From: Leptospira brenneri
Lineage (GTDB): Bacteria > Spirochaetota > Leptospiria > Leptospirales > Leptospiraceae
Assembly (NCBI RefSeq): GCF_002812125.1
Contig: NZ_NPDQ01000004.1
Location: forward strand, 124,001 to 188,000
Reading direction: 5' to 3'
DNA: 64,000 nucleotides
The position numbers were made by a program, and so were the translations under genes. Below the pieces are notes generated by a model. The model was not told where the DNA came from, ran no database searches, and saw only the letters and a program-made list of their open reading frames with translations. Shown here piece by piece: positions 26,248 to 34,759 of this stretch (its first letter is position 1; each line of letters starts with the position of its first letter).

Positions 26248-28992
26248 TTATTTATGTGTCCTTGTGAACACACCGTCCCAATCCGAACCTGGAGGGTTTA
26301 GTTTATATTCTTCACAACGTTCGATCAGCATCCTACTTGACTTATCTTTTTCACCCTTAGCCTTTTCAGAATCTGTAAAAAATTTGATAGCAGCATTCCA
26401 ATTTTGTTCCAAGTAAGCATTGAACCCAGATTCATAGATCTGACTTGCTTCCAAAAAGTTTGGAGTGATTATGGATCTGTATCCGATGAGTTCATGAATT
26501 TTAACCGGTTCATTTTTCCCTTTCACTCGCACAAGATCCAGATATCTAGTTACCATTTCTTCTTGGATGGAATCACGAATGGGATCGGTAATTAAAATGT
26601 TTACACCATAATCTTTACCTGCTGCTTCTAGTCTTGCCGCCAGGTTGACCGTATCACCCATCATTGTATAAGAAGCAAGGGCATCAGTTCCCATAAAACC
26701 AACCTTAGCTGGTCCCGAATTCAAACCAATCCTTGCGTCCATTACTTGGGCTTCTTTGGAATAAAGGTTATTTTTTGTCCAATATTCTCGTAACTCAGCA
26801 AGTTTCATCACCATATCCACACTGGCACGAGCTGCTTTTAATTCGTGATCTAAAACAGGGACAGGGGCATTAAAAATACCCACAATCGCATCCCCTATGT
26901 ATTTATCCAATACACCTTCATGTTTTTTGAGAAGGATGGTCATTGCAGATAAGTATTCATTTAAAAGAGCAGCGAGGTCTGCTGATTTTAACTGTTCGGA
27001 AATGGTGGAGAAACTTGCCACATCGGAAAAGAATGCCGTGATATGAGTTTCTGATCCTCGTTTCAAAGCGGCAAGATCCACCATAGCCTCTTGGACCACC
27101 ACAGGATCAATCATACTACCGAGGATATTTTTAACCTTTTCCCTTTCTTCCAAACCTTGCCCCATATCAATGAAGTATTTGGTAAGAAGTCCCACCTCAT
27201 CTTGAGTGGTAGGTTTGATTCCGATTTTAAAGTTCCCTTTGGCAATTTCCAAAGTTGCGGTCAGAAGTTGTAAAACAGGTTTTGTAATTGTTTTGGAAAA
27301 GAAAAATACAAAGATCAGTGCCGAACACAATCCAATTCCCGCAATGTATAAATTTGTTTTTTGACTTTTGTAAACATCCGCAAAAGCCTTTTCTTCCGAT
27401 ACAATGGTAATGACACCCGCATCGGCAAAACCAATCTTTTGAAAGGATCCTAAATAAGAACTGCCAAGTTCTTCATCCAAATAACTCATCTGTCCTGTAT
27501 TTGGTGCACTCGTTAACATCGATTTTACGATGGGCATAGAGGCAAGGTCCGTAGCAGCAAGAATTAAATCTTCTTTAGGATGAGCAAGAACCGTTCCGTT
27601 CCCGTTTACCATAAAAGTAGTTTCGATTCCCTTTTTAGAAAAAGCACCGATGATTTTGTTCAATTTCACAATCATCACAAGAGCGTTATCCAATTCTCCA
27701 TTTTCGGCAGTAGGAATGGCAATGGCAAAAGAGGGCTCTTGGAATCCGGGACTAGAATTCAAAAGAACTGTTTGACCATTGAAAGCTTCAGCAAGGGCAT
27801 CTCGGTTACGATTGACAACATTATGAAAATCTTCTTCTGTGACTGAACTTTTTTTCAGTTCTTCTTCATTAAAAACTTCCCGCTTCATGGTCAGGGTATT
27901 TTCTTTTCTTTCAAAAATTCCAAGATAAATGAATTCTTGATCGTTTTGAAAAAAAGTTTTGATCAGAAGTTTTCTTTCTGCTTCGGGAAGTCCTTGAGTC
28001 GTCAGTGTGATGGCGATTTGGCGACCCTTTTCCACCACTCCCAAAATATCGGATTTTACTTTCGATCCGATGATTTCAGCAATACGAATATTGTTATCTC
28101 TTAGTTGTAACTCGATCGATCTTTTAAAATAGAAAGATGCAAAAAAGATAATCACTGAAACAGAAAGAGCAAAAAGAAAACTAATCACTCCCATCATTTT
28201 TAACTGAAGAGAAAATTTAGTATTGGAGGAACCATCTAATAGATGGGAATCGGTAGTTTCTTTTACTGCTTCTAGTTTTGGTTCTGGAAGGGTTTCCTTT
28301 TGTACGGTTGTCGTTGGAAGAGATTCCGCTTCCGAAAAAGAAGATTCTATTAAATCATAAGGATGGTTTGGTGAATCATCATGAGAATTATTCACATTAT
28401 TTTCCGAATATTCAAAATCGGAAGTTTCTTCTTTTAAATCTGAACTAACACCATTTGCCGAGACGAGTATGTTCTCTTTTTTTTGCCTAGCCTTTCCAAC
28501 AATTTCCAAAGGGGGAAAACTTGTTCGATTTTTTTTACCATTGGTTGGTTTGGCACTTACAGATTCTACACCGGAACTGATTTTTCCGGTAAGCCCAAAT
28601 TTATGGGTGATCCTGTCTGGGGAAATTTTATCATCCCAAAGGTATTCAAGCCTTGCAAAAACGGAACGAGCCTCCAATTCCAAACCTTTTGGAATCAAAA
28701 CAAAAATTGTTTTATTTTCCCCTAACTTTGATAGTTCGGACGCCAAATACTTGTTTGCTGATATATTATGAATGGAAACAAAAGGAAACTCAAAACGATT
28801 TGTTTCTTGTGGGATTCCCCAAAGAGGAGGTCCAAACCGGAACTCTAATTCACCGGCACGCCGAGTCTGAAAAAATATAGTAATCCCCTCGTTCCAATCC
28901 CAAGTTTCTAAACTTCCAGGAGATTCATCCCAGAAGAGAAAGGAGAGTTTGGACGTTCGAAGGAACGGGATTTCTGCGGAAATTTCTATCAT
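26248..28992 (-). CDS. Membrane adenylate/guanylate cyclase with Cache and HAMP domains
   Basis: 914 residues. A cytosolic N-terminal region of ~180 residues of unknown fold, then an acidic, low-complexity linker (~180-255). TM1 (~266-289), a periplasmic Cache-like sensor (~290-545, with GNGTVLAHPKEDLI), TM2 (~548-567), HAMP (~566-620) and a class III cyclase catalytic domain (~640-830). Metal-binding Asp residues are present in FFSDVASFS (Asp657) and DKYIGDAIVGIF (Asp701), and GDTVNLAARLE is intact. A short TPR-like tail follows (IYESGFNAYLEQNWNAAIKF). ATP versus GTP use cannot be settled from motifs alone. It is the first gene of the operon with the FecR and DUF5683 genes. Confidence 0.88.
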   Translation of the reverse strand: MIEISAEIPFLRTSKLSFLFWDESPGSLETWDWNEGITIFFQTRRAGELEFRFGPPLWGIPQETNRFEFPFVSIHNISANKYLASELSKLGENKTIFVLIPKGLELEARSVFARLEYLWDDKISPDRITHKFGLTGKISSGVESVSAKPTNGKKNRTSFPPLEIVGKARQKKENILVSANGVSSDLKEETSDFEYSENNVNNSHDDSPNHPYDLIESSFSEAESLPTTTVQKETLPEPKLEAVKETTDSHLLDGSSNTKFSLQLKMMGVISFLFALSVSVIIFFASFYFKRSIELQLRDNNIRIAEIIGSKVKSDILGVVEKGRQIAITLTTQGLPEAERKLLIKTFFQNDQEFIYLGIFERKENTLTMKREVFNEEELKKSSVTEEDFHNVVNRNRDALAEAFNGQTVLLNSSPGFQEPSFAIAIPTAENGELDNALVMIVKLNKIIGAFSKKGIETTFMVNGNGTVLAHPKEDLILAATDLASMPIVKSMLTSAPNTGQMSYLDEELGSSYLGSFQKIGFADAGVITIVSEEKAFADVYKSQKTNLYIAGIGLCSALIFVFFFSKTITKPVLQLLTATLEIAKGNFKIGIKPTTQDEVGLLTKYFIDMGQGLEEREKVKNILGSMIDPVVVQEAMVDLAALKRGSETHITAFFSDVASFSTISEQLKSADLAALLNEYLSAMTILLKKHEGVLDKYIGDAIVGIFNAPVPVLDHELKAARASVDMVMKLAELREYWTKNNLYSKEAQVMDARIGLNSGPAKVGFMGTDALASYTMMGDTVNLAARLEAAGKDYGVNILITDPIRDSIQEEMVTRYLDLVRVKGKNEPVKIHELIGYRSIITPNFLEASQIYESGFNAYLEQNWNAAIKFFTDSEKAKGEKDKSSRMLIERCEEYKLNPPGSDWDGVFTRTHK

Positions 28993-29042
28993 GCCATTTT
29001 TAGTATCGACTTATTACGCCATACAATCGATCTCAATTCTAG

Positions 29043-29813
29043 ATGAAAATCATCACGTTAAATTGCAACGGAATTCGCTCCAGTTTGAGCAAAGGTTTAC
29101 TAGATTTTATACGTCGCGAAAATCCTGACATTATTTGTTTCCAAGAAACAAAGGCTCCAAAGTCAGAAATTGACCGAGAAGAATTTAGAAAATTAGGTTA
29201 TGAGATTCATAGCTGTATTGCGGACAAACCAGGATACAGTGGAACGGCTGTCCTTACCAAACTACAACCCAAATCGGTAAAGATTGGCTTTGGCGAAGGA
29301 ATTTACATGAACGAAGGAAGGTCTGTATTTTTAGAATATCCTGATTTTTTCTTATGGAATCTCTATTTTCCATCGGGAACCAGCGGAGAAGAAAGGCAAA
29401 AAGTTAAGTATGAGTTTTTAGATTCATTTTTTGAGCTCGCAAAACCATTCACAAAGAAGAAAAAACCTCTCATTGTATGTGGAGATGTCAACATTGCCCA
29501 TACGGAACTAGATATCCACAACGCAAAAGGAAACCAAAAGAGCTCCGGATTTCTTCCAGAGGAAAGAGCCTGGGTTTCGAAATTTCTCGATTTAGGTTTT
29601 TTTGACTGTTTTCGGGTGATCCATCCAGAAGTCCGGGATGATTATTCCTGGTGGACCTACCGGTTTCAAGCGCGGAAGAACAATAAGGGTTGGAGGATTG
29701 ATTACTTTTTCATTACAAAATCTTCCAAATACAAACTGCAATCAGTTCATATCGCCAAAGAACCCGTTCTCTCTGACCATGCGCCAGTGGTTCTAGGCAT
29801 TCAATTCACTTGA
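29043..29813 (+). CDS. xth: Exodeoxyribonuclease III / AP endonuclease (Xth)
   Basis: 256 residues, normal length. It cleaves DNA 5' of abasic sites and removes 3' blocking groups in base-excision repair. Motifs in order: ITLNCNGIRSSLSKG, DIICFQETKAP (metal-binding Glu), SGTAVLTK, VCGDVNIAHTELDIHN (catalytic Asp/Asn), WRIDYFFIT and LSDHAPVVL (catalytic Asp-His). It diverges from the cyclase operon across a 50-base gap and is followed by the LEA-type lipoprotein 30 bases later. Confidence 0.94.
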   Translation: MKIITLNCNGIRSSLSKGLLDFIRRENPDIICFQETKAPKSEIDREEFRKLGYEIHSCIADKPGYSGTAVLTKLQPKSVKIGFGEGIYMNEGRSVFLEYPDFFLWNLYFPSGTSGEERQKVKYEFLDSFFELAKPFTKKKKPLIVCGDVNIAHTELDIHNAKGNQKSSGFLPEERAWVSKFLDLGFFDCFRVIHPEVRDDYSWWTYRFQARKNNKGWRIDYFFITKSSKYKLQSVHIAKEPVLSDHAPVVLGIQFT

Positions 29814-29843
29814 CAAAGCTGTCACTTAAGAGAGAGTGCTGGG

Positions 29844-30815
29844 ATGAAATTGGCAGTCCCTATTTTCCTTTCTTTATTCTCTTTGCAATGTTCCATACTT
29901 GGTGTGATCCAAGATAAGATTCCCGTACCGGAATTTGAATTTGACTCACTCTCCATCAAAAGCATTACCTTTACAGATATCACACTAAGCGTAGTCACTT
30001 CGGTTGAGAATCCTTATCCTGTTTCGCTTCCCAGTTCTTTACTGGATATGGACATCAAGATTGAAGGACTGAAACTCTCCCAAATCAAAACAGATCTCGG
30101 CGCCATCGAAGGTAAAAAAACCAAACAACTTCCTCTCGAAGTGAAATTAAAATACACAGACCTTCTCAATCTCTATAAAAAATTTCCAGACAAACCTTTA
30201 TTGGAAGTCAGTGCCGAAGGAAATATGAAAGTTCCCATTCCCAAACAATGGCAACTTTTAGGAAAAGATTCTCTAACTTTTCCTTTTGTCAAAAAACGCG
30301 AAATCCCTGCGGTTCTACCCAATGTAGAAATTCAGAATTTCAAAATTTTAATGCCCACTTCTGCTGATATCTTAAGTGCCTCCAATACAGATGCCCTTGC
30401 GGATACAGCTACAAACTTTCTAAAAGGACTTCTTGGTGGTAGTAAACAACCTGCTACTTCAGCGGCTAAAGCAGGTCTAACTGGACTCAATTTAGACTTA
30501 AATACAGAATTTGATTTTGTTTTTGCCAACCAAGCAGCTTCCAACTTAAACCTAACAAATCTTAACTACGATTTAAATTTAGCGGGAGAAAAGTTCTTAA
30601 ACGGAACACCAAAAGAAATCGTAAATGGAGGCAAAACGTCTACGGTAAAAGTAGCCACAAAGTTTCCCATAACTTCGATTAGCTCTTCCTTGTATAAAAC
30701 GATCCAGTCTAGAACAGCTCAGTTTGATTTAAAAGGAGATTCAGGACTAAAAGTTCCTAGTCTCCCAGAAACCATTCCCTTCCAATATGAAAAACAAGGG
30801 AATTTTAAATGGTAA
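29844..30815 (+). CDS. LEA-type-2 (WHy-domain) lipoprotein
   Basis: 323 residues. Signal sequence with lipobox LFSLQC, so Cys16 would be lipidated. Residues ~30-150 (ITFTDITLSVVTSVENPYPVS, written here as ITFTDITLSVV then TSVENPYPV) match the LEA14/WHy pattern of a strand-rich domain with an N-P-Y/N-P-F motif. A second, related beta region (FDFVFANQAASNLNLTNLNY) follows an Ala/Ser/Gly-rich linker. Such domains are linked to desiccation or stress tolerance in plants and bacteria, though the mechanism is not known. Probably envelope-attached. It follows xth closely and converges on the lipoprotein gene at 30867. Confidence 0.75.
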   Translation: MKLAVPIFLSLFSLQCSILGVIQDKIPVPEFEFDSLSIKSITFTDITLSVVTSVENPYPVSLPSSLLDMDIKIEGLKLSQIKTDLGAIEGKKTKQLPLEVKLKYTDLLNLYKKFPDKPLLEVSAEGNMKVPIPKQWQLLGKDSLTFPFVKKREIPAVLPNVEIQNFKILMPTSADILSASNTDALADTATNFLKGLLGGSKQPATSAAKAGLTGLNLDLNTEFDFVFANQAASNLNLTNLNYDLNLAGEKFLNGTPKEIVNGGKTSTVKVATKFPITSISSSLYKTIQSRTAQFDLKGDSGLKVPSLPETIPFQYEKQGNFKW

Positions 30816-30845
30816 ACTAATCGGACAAATAAAAAACTACAGAGG

Positions 30846-30885
30846 GTTACAGAAGAATTTAAGAAACTATTTTTTCTTCTGTAAC
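30846..30885. terminator. Perfect 12-bp inverted repeat between convergent lipoprotein genes
   Basis: GTTACAGAAGAA (30846-30857) pairs with TTCTTCTGTAAC (30874-30885) across a 16-base loop that contains the stop codon of the minus-strand gene. It sits between two convergent genes with no other terminator, so it may stop transcription from both sides. U-runs after the stem are weak, so a double-strand or processing signal is also possible. Confidence 0.45.
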
Positions 30886-31502
30886 ATTTGTTTGATTTCG
30901 TCTCTAGTTTTTCCTGGGTAGAGGCGAATTTGATAACTAATTAAAAATTTAGTGATGATGGGTGTTCCATCTTTTGAAGAATGCTCATAATTAAAACGGG
31001 AAGCGTCGTTTTGGATGATTTTTGCTACATCATTGATTCTGGGAACACGACGGTCAAAAGCAATCGACTCAAGTTTTCCAGTGATCGTATTTAGACCAAT
31101 CGTAATCATTCCATCATCAACAAAACTAAGAAGGTCATACTTTTTCATTTCCTCTTTAGAAAGTTCATCTCCACCTGGATCTGGTTTTCTACGGATTTTA
31201 TCTGTATGGCGGATTTGGCGGACCATATAAAAATCAGAGGCAATATAAACACGGAAAAGTTCTGTTGGTAAATCGCTCTTTTTTTGAAAAAAAGGAAGTT
31301 CACCGGAATGGTTTTGGACCTCTTCCCCTTTTTCATTTAGAATGATTTCTCCTTCACCTCCAGGTGGTGGAAGTAAATCTTTCGTTGGTAATACTTCTGA
31401 TGAAGTCTCCGAAGTCGCATTTGTCCTAGACTCAGGAAGAGATTGGCAATTTAGAAAAACGGAAACTGATACAACCGACAAAAACAAATGCAAAAATTTC
31501 AT
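30867..31502 (-). CDS. Hypothetical lipoprotein
   Basis: 211 residues from ATG 31502, chosen because it starts a clean lipoprotein signal (MKFLHLFLSVVSVSVFLNC, Cys19); the open frame continues upstream to 31622 but would then overlap mgtE. After the Cys there is a Ser/Thr/Glu-rich spacer, a PPPGGEGE loop and a compact domain with GMITIGLNTITGKLESIAFDR, followed by SRFNYEHSSKDGTPIITKF and LISYQIRLYPGKTRDEI. I do not recognise the family. The last residues of its coding region form one arm of the inverted repeat at 30846-30885. It sits 62 bases downstream of mgtE. Confidence 0.65.
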   Translation of the reverse strand: MKFLHLFLSVVSVSVFLNCQSLPESRTNATSETSSEVLPTKDLLPPPGGEGEIILNEKGEEVQNHSGELPFFQKKSDLPTELFRVYIASDFYMVRQIRHTDKIRRKPDPGGDELSKEEMKKYDLLSFVDDGMITIGLNTITGKLESIAFDRRVPRINDVAKIIQNDASRFNYEHSSKDGTPIITKFLISYQIRLYPGKTRDEIKQMLQKKK

Positions 31503-31564
31503 TTCGACATCAGTTTTTGGCGGTTTCCCACCATGGCAAGAATTTAAAATCCAAGGAAGAATCG

Positions 31565-32965
31565 CTAAATTAAATATTTTGCGAACACTGTGGCAAGTCC
31601 GAGGAAAAAGAAAAATCCACAAACATCAGTCGTTGCCGTCACAAAAATAGAGGAAGCAATTGCCGGATCCACTCGCATTGCCTTTAGAATAATAGGAACA
31701 AGGGATCCTGTGAGAGAAGCTACAATCATATTCACAAACATAGCAGTTCCTACCACAAGTCCTAGAACAATATTACCTTTCACAAAGAAGATCATTAGAC
31801 CAGTGACGGTTCCAAGGGCGAGTCCATTCAAAACTCCAATTGTAAATTCTTTACGAACAGCCTCCCACCAATTAGAAAAAGACAAATCACCTGTAGCGAT
31901 ATTTCGGATAACAACTGTTACGGATTGGGTACCGGCATTTCCACCGAGACCTGCCACAATGGGCATGAGTGTGGCAAGGACAACAATCTGAGAAATCGTA
32001 TCTTCAAAAAAAGCAACCACTGTTGAACTCACAAAGGCTGTTAGTAAATTTACATTCAACCAAGCGATTCGCCTTTTTACTGATTGTAAGATGGGAGTGG
32101 ACAACCTTTCATCTTCAGAAACCCCCGCCATGAGGAGGATATCTTCCGAAGCTTCCTCTTCTACAATTTCTAAGACATCATCCACCGTGATCCGTCCAAT
32201 GATTCGGCCCAAATCATCAATCACCGCAGCACTGACTAAGTCGTATTTTTTAAAAGTATTGGCTACCTCTTCCTGGTCTACATCGTAATGGAAAGCAAAA
32301 ACAGAGAAGTTAGTGATCTTTGCAATTTTAGTATTGATGGGTGTAAGAAATAAGTCCTTTAAAGGAATGAAACCTTCCAGAACTCCTGCCTCATCCGTAA
32401 CGTAGATTTGGTAGATTTCGATTTCTTTTGCTTTTTTACGAACATTGATGATTCCTTTTCTTACATTCTCAGAAATGGAGACTGTTGCAAAATCTTTGGA
32501 CATAAGTCGCCCAGCGGAATATTCTCGAAACCCAAGCTGGGAACGAATTTCAAAACTATCTGCTTTACTCAAGTTAGCTAGAACTAATTCTCGTTTGGCG
32601 CTAGGCAAATAGGACAAAAGGTAAGTCGTTTCATCTGTTTCAATATGGTTGAGAGTATTCGAGATTTCATCAACGGTAAGCTCTTCTAAAAAAGACTCTA
32701 AGGTCTCCTCTTCCATTTTAACGAGTGAGTATGCTTGGTCTTCTTTTGGAAGGACACGAAAAAGATATAATTCCTCTTCTCTTTCTAAATCACGAAATAA
32801 GGTAACGATGTCGGCGGGGTGAGCCCCATCCAGCATCTCTTTTAGTTTTTTGGAATCCTCTAGAGCAACGAGGTTTTTGATCTCTTCTACAAATTCATCA
32901 TAGGAATCGCTTTCTCTATCGATTTTGATACGGAATTCGGACTCTTTCTTTCTTTCTTCTTCCAT
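31565..32965 (-). CDS. mgtE: Magnesium transporter MgtE
   Basis: 466 residues, family length. A cytosolic MgtE N domain (~20-140: LKEMLDGAHPADIVTLFRDL, then YLLSYLPSAKRELVLANL) and two CBS domains (~145-270: SAGRLMSKDFATVSI and DLVSAAVIDDLGRIIGRITVDD) sense intracellular magnesium. About five membrane helices follow, with the family motif GLGGNAGTQSVTVVIR and AIASSIFVTATTDVCGFFFF lining the pore. It forms a homodimeric Mg2+ channel. It diverges from the lipoprotein gene at 33031. Confidence 0.95.
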   Translation of the reverse strand: MEEERKKESEFRIKIDRESDSYDEFVEEIKNLVALEDSKKLKEMLDGAHPADIVTLFRDLEREEELYLFRVLPKEDQAYSLVKMEEETLESFLEELTVDEISNTLNHIETDETTYLLSYLPSAKRELVLANLSKADSFEIRSQLGFREYSAGRLMSKDFATVSISENVRKGIINVRKKAKEIEIYQIYVTDEAGVLEGFIPLKDLFLTPINTKIAKITNFSVFAFHYDVDQEEVANTFKKYDLVSAAVIDDLGRIIGRITVDDVLEIVEEEASEDILLMAGVSEDERLSTPILQSVKRRIAWLNVNLLTAFVSSTVVAFFEDTISQIVVLATLMPIVAGLGGNAGTQSVTVVIRNIATGDLSFSNWWEAVRKEFTIGVLNGLALGTVTGLMIFFVKGNIVLGLVVGTAMFVNMIVASLTGSLVPIILKAMRVDPAIASSIFVTATTDVCGFFFFLGLATVFAKYLI

Positions 32966-33015
32966 AATTCAGCAGATTTCCTGAAATTTACAATTGACGG
33001 TTATGTCACGTGGAG

Positions 33016-33033
33016 CATAGGCTATATCCTATG
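33016..33033 (+). repeat. Inverted repeat over the start codon of the lipoprotein gene
   Basis: CATAGG (33016-33021) and CCTATG (33028-33033) flank CTATAT. The right arm holds the preferred ATG (33031). Such a hairpin could hide the start codon or be an operator in the short gap to mgtE. Confidence 0.35.
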
Positions 33034-33723
33034 TCGGCACAAGTTCGAATTTTGAAAACGAATCTTTTTCTTCTTCTAGTTTTTTCCCATTGTGTGCTCT
33101 TCGAACCCAAAATCAGCAAGGTTCCTGATGCATACGTGCGTGACGAGGTCATGAATGCGGAACAAAAAAATGCGACGCGAATTCTTACTGATAAAATCAT
33201 CAAATTAAACAACGAAGTCTCCATTCAGAGAAAAACAAACACCCTCACGAGTCAGGCCATCAAAATTTCCGCAGCCAAAGTCACCAAACATGGTTCGCAA
33301 AGGGACTTAGCTCGGTCCAAAGAAACCTACTTTGTTTTAAAAGAAGACTCTAGTTCCTCCAAAAAGTATCTAGAGGAAAGCCAATCTCATGAATTAGAAA
33401 GGGCTAAAGAGGAAACCCGTTATAAAACTTGGGTGCAAAAGGAAAAAGAAGATAAGGCTTATCTCGAAATGAAAGAAGCAGCACTTGGAGAACTTATCGC
33501 CGAACTTGAATTAGTGCGCTCCGAAATTGCCGTAAAATTCCAAGAGTCTCAGGGCAAAACTCCTGCCGATCCAGAATACATCAAAAAAGAAATTTATGAG
33601 ACCCAATATGCGGAAAAAAAATCGGATGCTCGTCGTCGTGTCTCTGATTTTGAAAGAACAAAAACGGAAGCACCAAGTTTACCCAAAGTCAATTTAGAGG
33701 ATAGTTTTGACGATGCGAAGTAA
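33031..33723 (+). CDS. Coiled-coil lipoprotein (DUF4398-like)
   Basis: 230 residues from ATG 33031; a GTG at 33010 is also in frame but would put seven extra residues before the signal. Lipobox LLVFSHC. The mature chain is almost wholly helical and highly charged (DLARSKETYFVLKEDSSSS, then KEDKAYLEMKEAALGELIAE). This resembles the DUF4398-type coiled-coil lipoproteins that often precede OmpA-family genes. Its stop overlaps the start of the OmpA-family gene by 11 bases. Probably anchored in a membrane with the helices reaching into the periplasm. Confidence 0.7.
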   Translation: MSAQVRILKTNLFLLLVFSHCVLFEPKISKVPDAYVRDEVMNAEQKNATRILTDKIIKLNNEVSIQRKTNTLTSQAIKISAAKVTKHGSQRDLARSKETYFVLKEDSSSSKKYLEESQSHELERAKEETRYKTWVQKEKEDKAYLEMKEAALGELIAELELVRSEIAVKFQESQGKTPADPEYIKKEIYETQYAEKKSDARRRVSDFERTKTEAPSLPKVNLEDSFDDAK

Positions 33724-34759
33724 ACTAAAGTCTCTAAATCTTTTATTCCTCTGCCTAGTTTGGGTGTCCGGTTTATCTGCGGATTGGGTTTATTTTCCTT
33801 ACGAGTACAACCAAATTTACAAAGAGAAATATGCTTTAGAACTAGAGCTTGCAGACATTCGCAAACAACACCAAAACGAATTGAATCGTTTAGAGGAAGA
33901 AAAGAAGGAACTCCAAACACAAAATCGGAATCTCACTGAAGACCTGGAATTGGAAAAACGAAATCGTGCCAAAGAACAAGATGAGTATTCCGACAAAATG
34001 CGCGATTACGATATGCGTCTTCGTAGTCTGGAAAAAAAAGGAACTGATAAAGAACGGCTCCTTGCTGAAGAAAACAGAAAACGGGAAGAAAAAGACCGAG
34101 CCGATTTGGATGCTCTTAAAAAGAAATTGGAGGATAAGGAAAGAGAATGCCTTCAAAAAGAACAAAAACTTCGTGAAACTTATGAAGCCAAAATCGATGA
34201 ATTAAAAGAAAGAATTCGCAATTTAGAAGAGGAACTAGGAAACCTTCGAAGGCTAACAAAAGAACAAAAAAGGGAACTCGAACGACTGGCAGAACAGACC
34301 AGAGAGTTTGAAGAAAAATTAGCAAAAGAAATCACCTCCGGACAAATCCGATTAAAAAGATTTCACAATAAACTCATCATCAATATCGATGATAAAATTT
34401 CTTTTGATAGTGGGTCTTCGGAATTAAAACCAGCCATTCTACCTGCAATCGAAAAGATCAGAGAAATTTTAGCCTCTTACCCAGAAAACTACATCATTGT
34501 AGAAGGTCATACAGACAATGTTCCTATCAAAACAAAATTTAGAAACAACTGGCATCTATCCAGCGAACGAGCATTATCTGTTCTAGAATACATGTTACTA
34601 AACAAAAATTTAAATCCTAAAAATTTTTCCAGTGCAGGTTATGGTGAATTCCAACCCATAGTGCCCAATACAACAAAGGAAAATAAAGCCCTCAACCGTA
34701 GAGTGGATATCGTTGTTGTACCGAGAGCAACAGGATCACTCAACACAAACAATGACTAA
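33713..34759 (+). CDS. OmpA-family peptidoglycan-binding protein with long coiled coil
   Basis: 348 residues from ATG 33713. A signal peptide (MRSKLKSLNLLFLCLVWVSG, cut near LSA-DW) is followed by ~190 residues of continuous coiled coil rich in Glu, Lys, Arg and Leu. The C-terminal OmpA domain (~225-335) has FDSGSSELKPAILPAIEKI, then VEGHTDNVPIKTK and NNWHLSSERALSVLEYML, and later NRRVDIVVV. The Asp and Arg that bind diaminopimelate in this fold are in place (GHTDNVP and NRRVDI). The coiled coil probably spans periplasm between the envelope partner and peptidoglycan. It is translationally coupled to the lipoprotein upstream and overlaps the CDF gene by eight bases. Confidence 0.85.
   Translation: MRSKLKSLNLLFLCLVWVSGLSADWVYFPYEYNQIYKEKYALELELADIRKQHQNELNRLEEEKKELQTQNRNLTEDLELEKRNRAKEQDEYSDKMRDYDMRLRSLEKKGTDKERLLAEENRKREEKDRADLDALKKKLEDKERECLQKEQKLRETYEAKIDELKERIRNLEEELGNLRRLTKEQKRELERLAEQTREFEEKLAKEITSGQIRLKRFHNKLIINIDDKISFDSGSSELKPAILPAIEKIREILASYPENYIIVEGHTDNVPIKTKFRNNWHLSSERALSVLEYMLLNKNLNPKNFSSAGYGEFQPIVPNTTKENKALNRRVDIVVVPRATGSLNTNND

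Noticed and set aside
31590..31991. 133-residue open frame antisense to mgtE
   Set aside because: Contained in the coding region of mgtE's membrane domain; a shadow frame without independent support.
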